A DNA stretch of 9,422 nucleotides. Origin: Synergistaceae bacterium. Its GTDB lineage: Bacteria > Synergistota > Synergistia > Synergistales > Aminobacteriaceae. The stretch lies in the NCBI GenBank assembly GCA_017448375.1, contig JAFSLR010000047.1:1-9422 (forward strand). The letters are read 5' to 3'. How positions within the stretch are numbered: position 1 is the first letter of the stretch; each line of letters begins with the position of its first letter. Below are positions 7,049 through 9,422 of the stretch, piece after piece. Below the pieces are notes generated by a model. That model saw nothing but the letters and a program-made list of their open reading frames with translations. It made no database searches and was not told the origin of the DNA. Position numbers and translations under genes: made by a program.

Positions 7049-7132
7049 GCTGTGCAGCATGAGAATGCGTAAGTCCGGGCAGAAGGGCATACGCATTTTT
7101 TATTGCCCTGAAAAATTTTTCGGAAGGTGATA
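7049..7132 (+). ncRNA. Structured 5' leader of the MATE gene, possible cis-regulatory RNA
   Basis: The leader holds an 8-bp perfect stem AATGCGTA (7064-7071) with TACGCATT (7090-7097), an 18-nt loop, and a T6 run at 7096-7101 at its 3' foot, as in a terminator. GGGCA occurs twice in the loop (7077-7081 and 7085-7089), and TGCCC lies downstream at 7104-7108. The two can pair, either as a pseudoknot or, using AGGGCA with TGCCCT (7084-7089, 7104-7109), as a hairpin that excludes the first. A last hairpin, CTGAAA with TTTCGG (7109-7124), borders the ribosome binding site GGAAGG (7122-7127). Alternative folds next to a ribosome binding site and a T-run suggest attenuation or a small riboswitch. 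I cannot match it to a named riboswitch class. Confidence 0.4.
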
Positions 7133-8536
7133 ATGTTGGACACAAATATTTTTCTTGAGCGCGAGAAAGTCAGCAGACTGATGATTCGCTACTCAGTTCC
7201 CCTCATAATATCCCTGTTAGTTGCGGCACTCTATAACATAGTCGACCAGATATTCATAGCAAACGCGGATTATCTCGGCTCAAACGGAAACGCGGCAAAC
7301 AATGTAGTATTCCCCATGACGGTAATAGCTCTTGCATTCACGTTAATGATCGGCGACGGTGTATGTGCATTCGTGAGCATGAGTCTTGGCGCGGGGAATC
7401 AGAATCAGGCAGGAAACAGCGCGGGAAGTGCGGCGTTATTGTCGTCAAGCGTCGGAGTCATTATAGCGTGTGTATACTGGGTATACCGTGAGGAGTTTGT
7501 TGGGGTTTTCGGGGGGCGAGTGAATGATGAGACATTCCGGCTTGCTGTTGAATATTTCTCGTGGATAATCCCGGGAATACCTTTCTATGTTTTCGGGCAG
7601 GCAATGAATCCGCTTATCTCTGCTGACGGAAGCCCGAATTACGTTATGTTCTCGACTCTGATGGGAGCGGGGATAAACATAATTCTTGACCCTGTATTCA
7701 TATTCGTGTTTCACTGGGGCATGAAGGGTGCGGCAATCGCTACGGTGATGGGGCAAATATTCACTGCGATGATGTCATTGCGTTATATCTCAAGCAAGAT
7801 GAAGGCAATAAATTTCAGCCGCTCTAACCTTCATTTTTACCCTTCGTTAATGAAACGCTATATTCCTTTAGGGATGTGCAGTTTTCTCTCACAGGTTGCA
7901 TTAGTGATAAGCGTTGCGAGCGTGAATATGATGATTCACAAATACGGCGCGTTAGATTCTGTTTTCGGGAAGCCTGAGTATTCACAGATTCCTATGGCGG
8001 TAATAGGTATAGTGATGAAGTTCTTTCAGATTGTGATTTCGGTTGTTGTCGGATTGTCTGCGAGCTGTACGCCGATAGCGGCCTACAACGTTGGAGCGGG
8101 GCGGCCTGACCGTGTGAAATCGTTGTTTACGCTTCTTCTTGAGTGCGAGTTTGTTTTAGGGTTAATTGCGTTTGTGATTGTTGAGTTTTTCCCGGAACAT
8201 ATAGCTTCACTTTTCGGGGCATCTGGCGAGAGCATTTACTACACGACTTTCACGGTTAAATGCTTCAGGACGTATTTGTGCCTGATAATTCTTGCGTGTA
8301 TCAACAAGGCTTCATTCATATTCATTCAGGCAATGGGGAGGCCATATATTTCCGCAGGACTGTCGATAATACGTGAGGTTATTTTCGGAGCCGGACTCAC
8401 AATCATAATGCCGATGTTCATGGGGCTTGACGGTGTTTTGTGGTCAATGCCTGCGAGTGATGCTTTGACGTTCGTTGTGTCAGTCTGCGTTATCGTTATG
8501 ATATACCGCGAATTAAGCGCAGGGACTCGAAATTAA
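7133..8536 (+). CDS. MATE-family multidrug/sodium antiporter
   Basis: Inner-membrane transporter of the MATE family (multidrug and toxin extrusion), expected to expel cationic drugs or toxic metabolites in exchange for Na+ or H+. The 467-residue length and roughly twelve hydrophobic segments are typical. Recognisable family stretches are VDQIFIA (residues 37-43), GDG with SLGAG (74-88), SADGSPNYVMFS (163-174) and NIILDPVFIF with GAAIATVMGQ (182-208). Similar motifs return in the second half (VGLSASCTPIAAYNVGAG and QAMGRP), reflecting the two-fold family repeat. It looks closest to the DinF/MepA-like branch. I prefer ATG-7133 to the in-frame GTG-7127, which overlaps the ribosome binding site GGAAGG (7122-7127). 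The gene has its own promoter and a structured leader, so expression may respond to a ligand. Its stop overlaps that of the next, opposing gene. The substrate cannot be read from the sequence. Confidence 0.95.
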   Translation: MLDTNIFLEREKVSRLMIRYSVPLIISLLVAALYNIVDQIFIANADYLGSNGNAANNVVFPMTVIALAFTLMIGDGVCAFVSMSLGAGNQNQAGNSAGSAALLSSSVGVIIACVYWVYREEFVGVFGGRVNDETFRLAVEYFSWIIPGIPFYVFGQAMNPLISADGSPNYVMFSTLMGAGINIILDPVFIFVFHWGMKGAAIATVMGQIFTAMMSLRYISSKMKAINFSRSNLHFYPSLMKRYIPLGMCSFLSQVALVISVASVNMMIHKYGALDSVFGKPEYSQIPMAVIGIVMKFFQIVISVVVGLSASCTPIAAYNVGAGRPDRVKSLFTLLLECEFVLGLIAFVIVEFFPEHIASLFGASGESIYYTTFTVKCFRTYLCLIILACINKASFIFIQAMGRPYISAGLSIIREVIFGAGLTIIMPMFMGLDGVLWSMPASDALTFVVSVCVIVMIYRELSAGTRN

Positions 8537-9306
8537 TCATCAATGCCCGGTGCTTTCAGGTTGCCGGGCTGTGTTAAATTATTCCGGCTCACTTCCGACT
8601 CTGTTCCGTCATTGAATCTCAATCGTGAAGTAACATAATGTATATCATTGCTCTTTGTGCTGATAATTTTCTCGTAATAGTCCTTGAGATTCTCTTTGCG
8701 TATAACTTTATCGGGCTGTGAATTAATCCCGTAAACCAATTCTTTTACATCGTCCGCAAGCTCTGAATATAGAATAGGAATGACCGTAACAAAAATTTCA
8801 TCATTAATGCGATATGCTTCAACCCAGCCATTTGACTCCTGCATGAGGAAATCCCTGTTAGTATTTTTCACCGGTGCTGCGTAAAGTCCGTGCGAACTTA
8901 TTCCGACAGTCCACAAAATCGCGAACAATAACGCGCCCGCTCCAATGTCCGATAAAACATCAGCGCGACATTTCCTGAATCGAAGCATTAAGGCCGAAAT
9001 TGTGAGAATGATTACCGCTCCTGCTGTGAAATAATGTTTTGTGAATGCGTAACGCCGCGCAAACTCAAAGCTGAACGCAAATATTACCGTGAAGAATGTA
9101 CCAGTCCTTACCGTGAAAACTTTTCGCCATATAAGCGACATAATATCGTTCCATGTCATCGGGGGTATATCGGGGAGCTCGTGAATTTCCGCTTTGATTC
9201 TGAGCTTCTCACTTTCTGCTGACTGCCTGAGATATTCCCAGAAGCGTTTTATTTTATGAAAGGAGGCGTGAACACTCGCGACTTTAGTCGTGAGATGAAA
9301 CGCCAT
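8533..9306 (-). CDS. Hypothetical membrane protein with three helices
   Basis: Unrecognised 257-residue protein. Residues 1-60 are charged and amphipathic (KIKRFWEYLRQSAESEKLRI), followed by three hydrophobic segments at about 69-83, 93-109 and 120-138. A soluble C-terminal domain of about 115 residues (WVEAYRINDEIFVTVIPILY and beyond) would lie outside the membrane. ATG-9306 is the only start codon before Met50. It has no clear ribosome binding site, but an extended -10 box ends 12 bases upstream, so the mRNA may be nearly leaderless. The first dozen codons run across an IS200/IS605-type hairpin, so the natural N-terminus may have been replaced. The stop shares TTAA with the MATE stop (4-bp convergent overlap), with no terminator between. 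Function unknown. Confidence 0.7.
   Translation of the reverse strand: MAFHLTTKVASVHASFHKIKRFWEYLRQSAESEKLRIKAEIHELPDIPPMTWNDIMSLIWRKVFTVRTGTFFTVIFAFSFEFARRYAFTKHYFTAGAVIILTISALMLRFRKCRADVLSDIGAGALLFAILWTVGISSHGLYAAPVKNTNRDFLMQESNGWVEAYRINDEIFVTVIPILYSELADDVKELVYGINSQPDKVIRKENLKDYYEKIISTKSNDIHYVTSRLRFNDGTESEVSRNNLTQPGNLKAPGIDD
9275..9294. repeat. IS200/IS605-end-like hairpin, possible element remnant
   Basis: CTCGCGACT (9275-9283) and AGTCGTGAG (9286-9294) form a near-perfect hairpin with one G-T pair and a TTTA tip. The (C/G)CGACTTTAGTCG(T/C) core resembles hairpins at the right end of IS200/IS605-family elements and of TnpB-associated guide RNAs. No tnpA or tnpB reading frame is present, so at most this is a remnant or a solitary end. 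Antisense to it lie codons 5-11 of the membrane protein gene. Confidence 0.4.
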
Positions 9307-9323
9307 TAACTTTTTGCTATAAT
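9295..9323 (+). promoter_or_regulatory. Rightward promoter leaving the window
   Basis: ATGAAA (9295-9300, four of six matches to TTGACA) lies 17 bp before TATAAT (9318-9323), which is preceded by TGC as an extended -10. This is the best-formed promoter in the window. No start codon with a ribosome binding site follows within the remaining 99 bases, so it drives either a gene with a long leader or an RNA gene beyond the edge. Confidence 0.55.
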
Positions 9324-9327
9324 ACCA
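9319..9327 (-). promoter_or_regulatory. Extended -10 for the membrane protein gene
   Basis: On the minus strand TGG-TATTAT (9327 to 9319) is one base from an extended -10 consensus. Transcription would start near 9312, leaving a leader of about six bases before ATG-9306. It overlaps the -10 box of the opposite promoter, so the two should exclude each other. The -35 is weak. Confidence 0.4.
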
Positions 9328-9328
9328 C

Positions 9329-9422
9329 TTAATTTAGCGGTTAGTCGTTCCGCATTAACAAAAATGTAGCAACACTATCAAAAGCAATACGGGGTAACAC
9401 TTGCCTCTCGCCGCAGCGTAGC
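9329..9422 (+). other. Non-coding edge region downstream of a promoter
   Basis: No gene could be supported here. A weak hairpin GCGG (9337-9340) with CCGC (9350-9353) and a 9-nt loop lies just after the predicted transcript start. The rest has no recognised RNA motif. It is probably the leader, or the 5' part, of a unit that continues past the window. Confidence 0.35.

Noticed and set aside
7049..7132. Assignment of the MATE leader to fluoride, preQ1 or guanidine riboswitches
   Set aside because: The conserved cores of these classes as I know them are not present, so the leader is left unclassified.
9400..9421. tmRNA-like tag codons (Leu-Ala-Ala-Ala then TAG)
   Set aside because: The open stretch before the stop is only seven codons after an in-frame TAA. 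The conserved tmRNA 5' acceptor sequence is missing after the promoter, so the match is likely chance.

Overview
The window reads as a chromosomal stretch from a member of the phylum Synergistota (Synergistaceae-like, probably host-associated). The main evidence is the C-terminus of the interrupted surface protein at 5029-6957. It ends in Ser/Gly, an invariant Cys, a Gly-rich hydrophobic helix and a short Arg/Lys tail, which is the layout of the Synergist-CTERM sorting signal known from that phylum. Sec signal peptides and a periplasmic-type PQQ propeller fit a diderm cell. There is no rRNA, tRNA, CRISPR array, intact transposase or phage gene.

Layout, left to right. (1) Positions 1-1529, plus strand: two translationally coupled genes of unknown function. 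The first is cut by the window edge. The second is exported and ends in a nine-residue tandem repeat. A hairpin with T-tracts on both sides (1533-1575) ends this unit and the opposing one. (2) Positions 1586-4637, minus strand: a two-gene operon of an exported eight-repeat PQQ-type beta-propeller followed, with a 14-bp overlap, by an exported M13 (neprilysin/PepO-type) zinc endopeptidase with all expected catalytic residues. (3) Positions 4638-4796: the operon's likely promoter plus a G/C-rich nested hairpin that looks like a dispersed intergenic repeat. (4) Positions 4797-6957, minus strand: a Synerg-CTERM surface protein gene whose single frame is broken by TGA and TAA stops eight codons apart, just after the signal peptide region, followed by a 63-codon unknown gene. 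(5) Positions 6958-7132: divergent promoters sharing a -35 region, and a compact structured leader ahead of the next gene. (6) Positions 7133-8536, plus strand: a MATE-family multidrug/sodium antiporter. (7) Positions 8533-9306, minus strand: an unknown three-helix membrane protein converging on the MATE gene with a 4-bp stop-codon overlap. Its first codons lie over an IS200/IS605-type hairpin. (8) Positions 9307-9422: overlapping divergent promoters and the start of a transcript that leaves the window.

No single pathway links all the genes. The clearest functional unit is the propeller plus M13 peptidase operon, which points to envelope protein handling or peptide digestion. I found no convincing complete new system. 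The items most worth a second look are the doubly interrupted Synerg-CTERM gene, the possible pseudoknot leader of the MATE gene, the nine-residue repeat protein, and the IS605-like hairpin at the start of the membrane protein gene.
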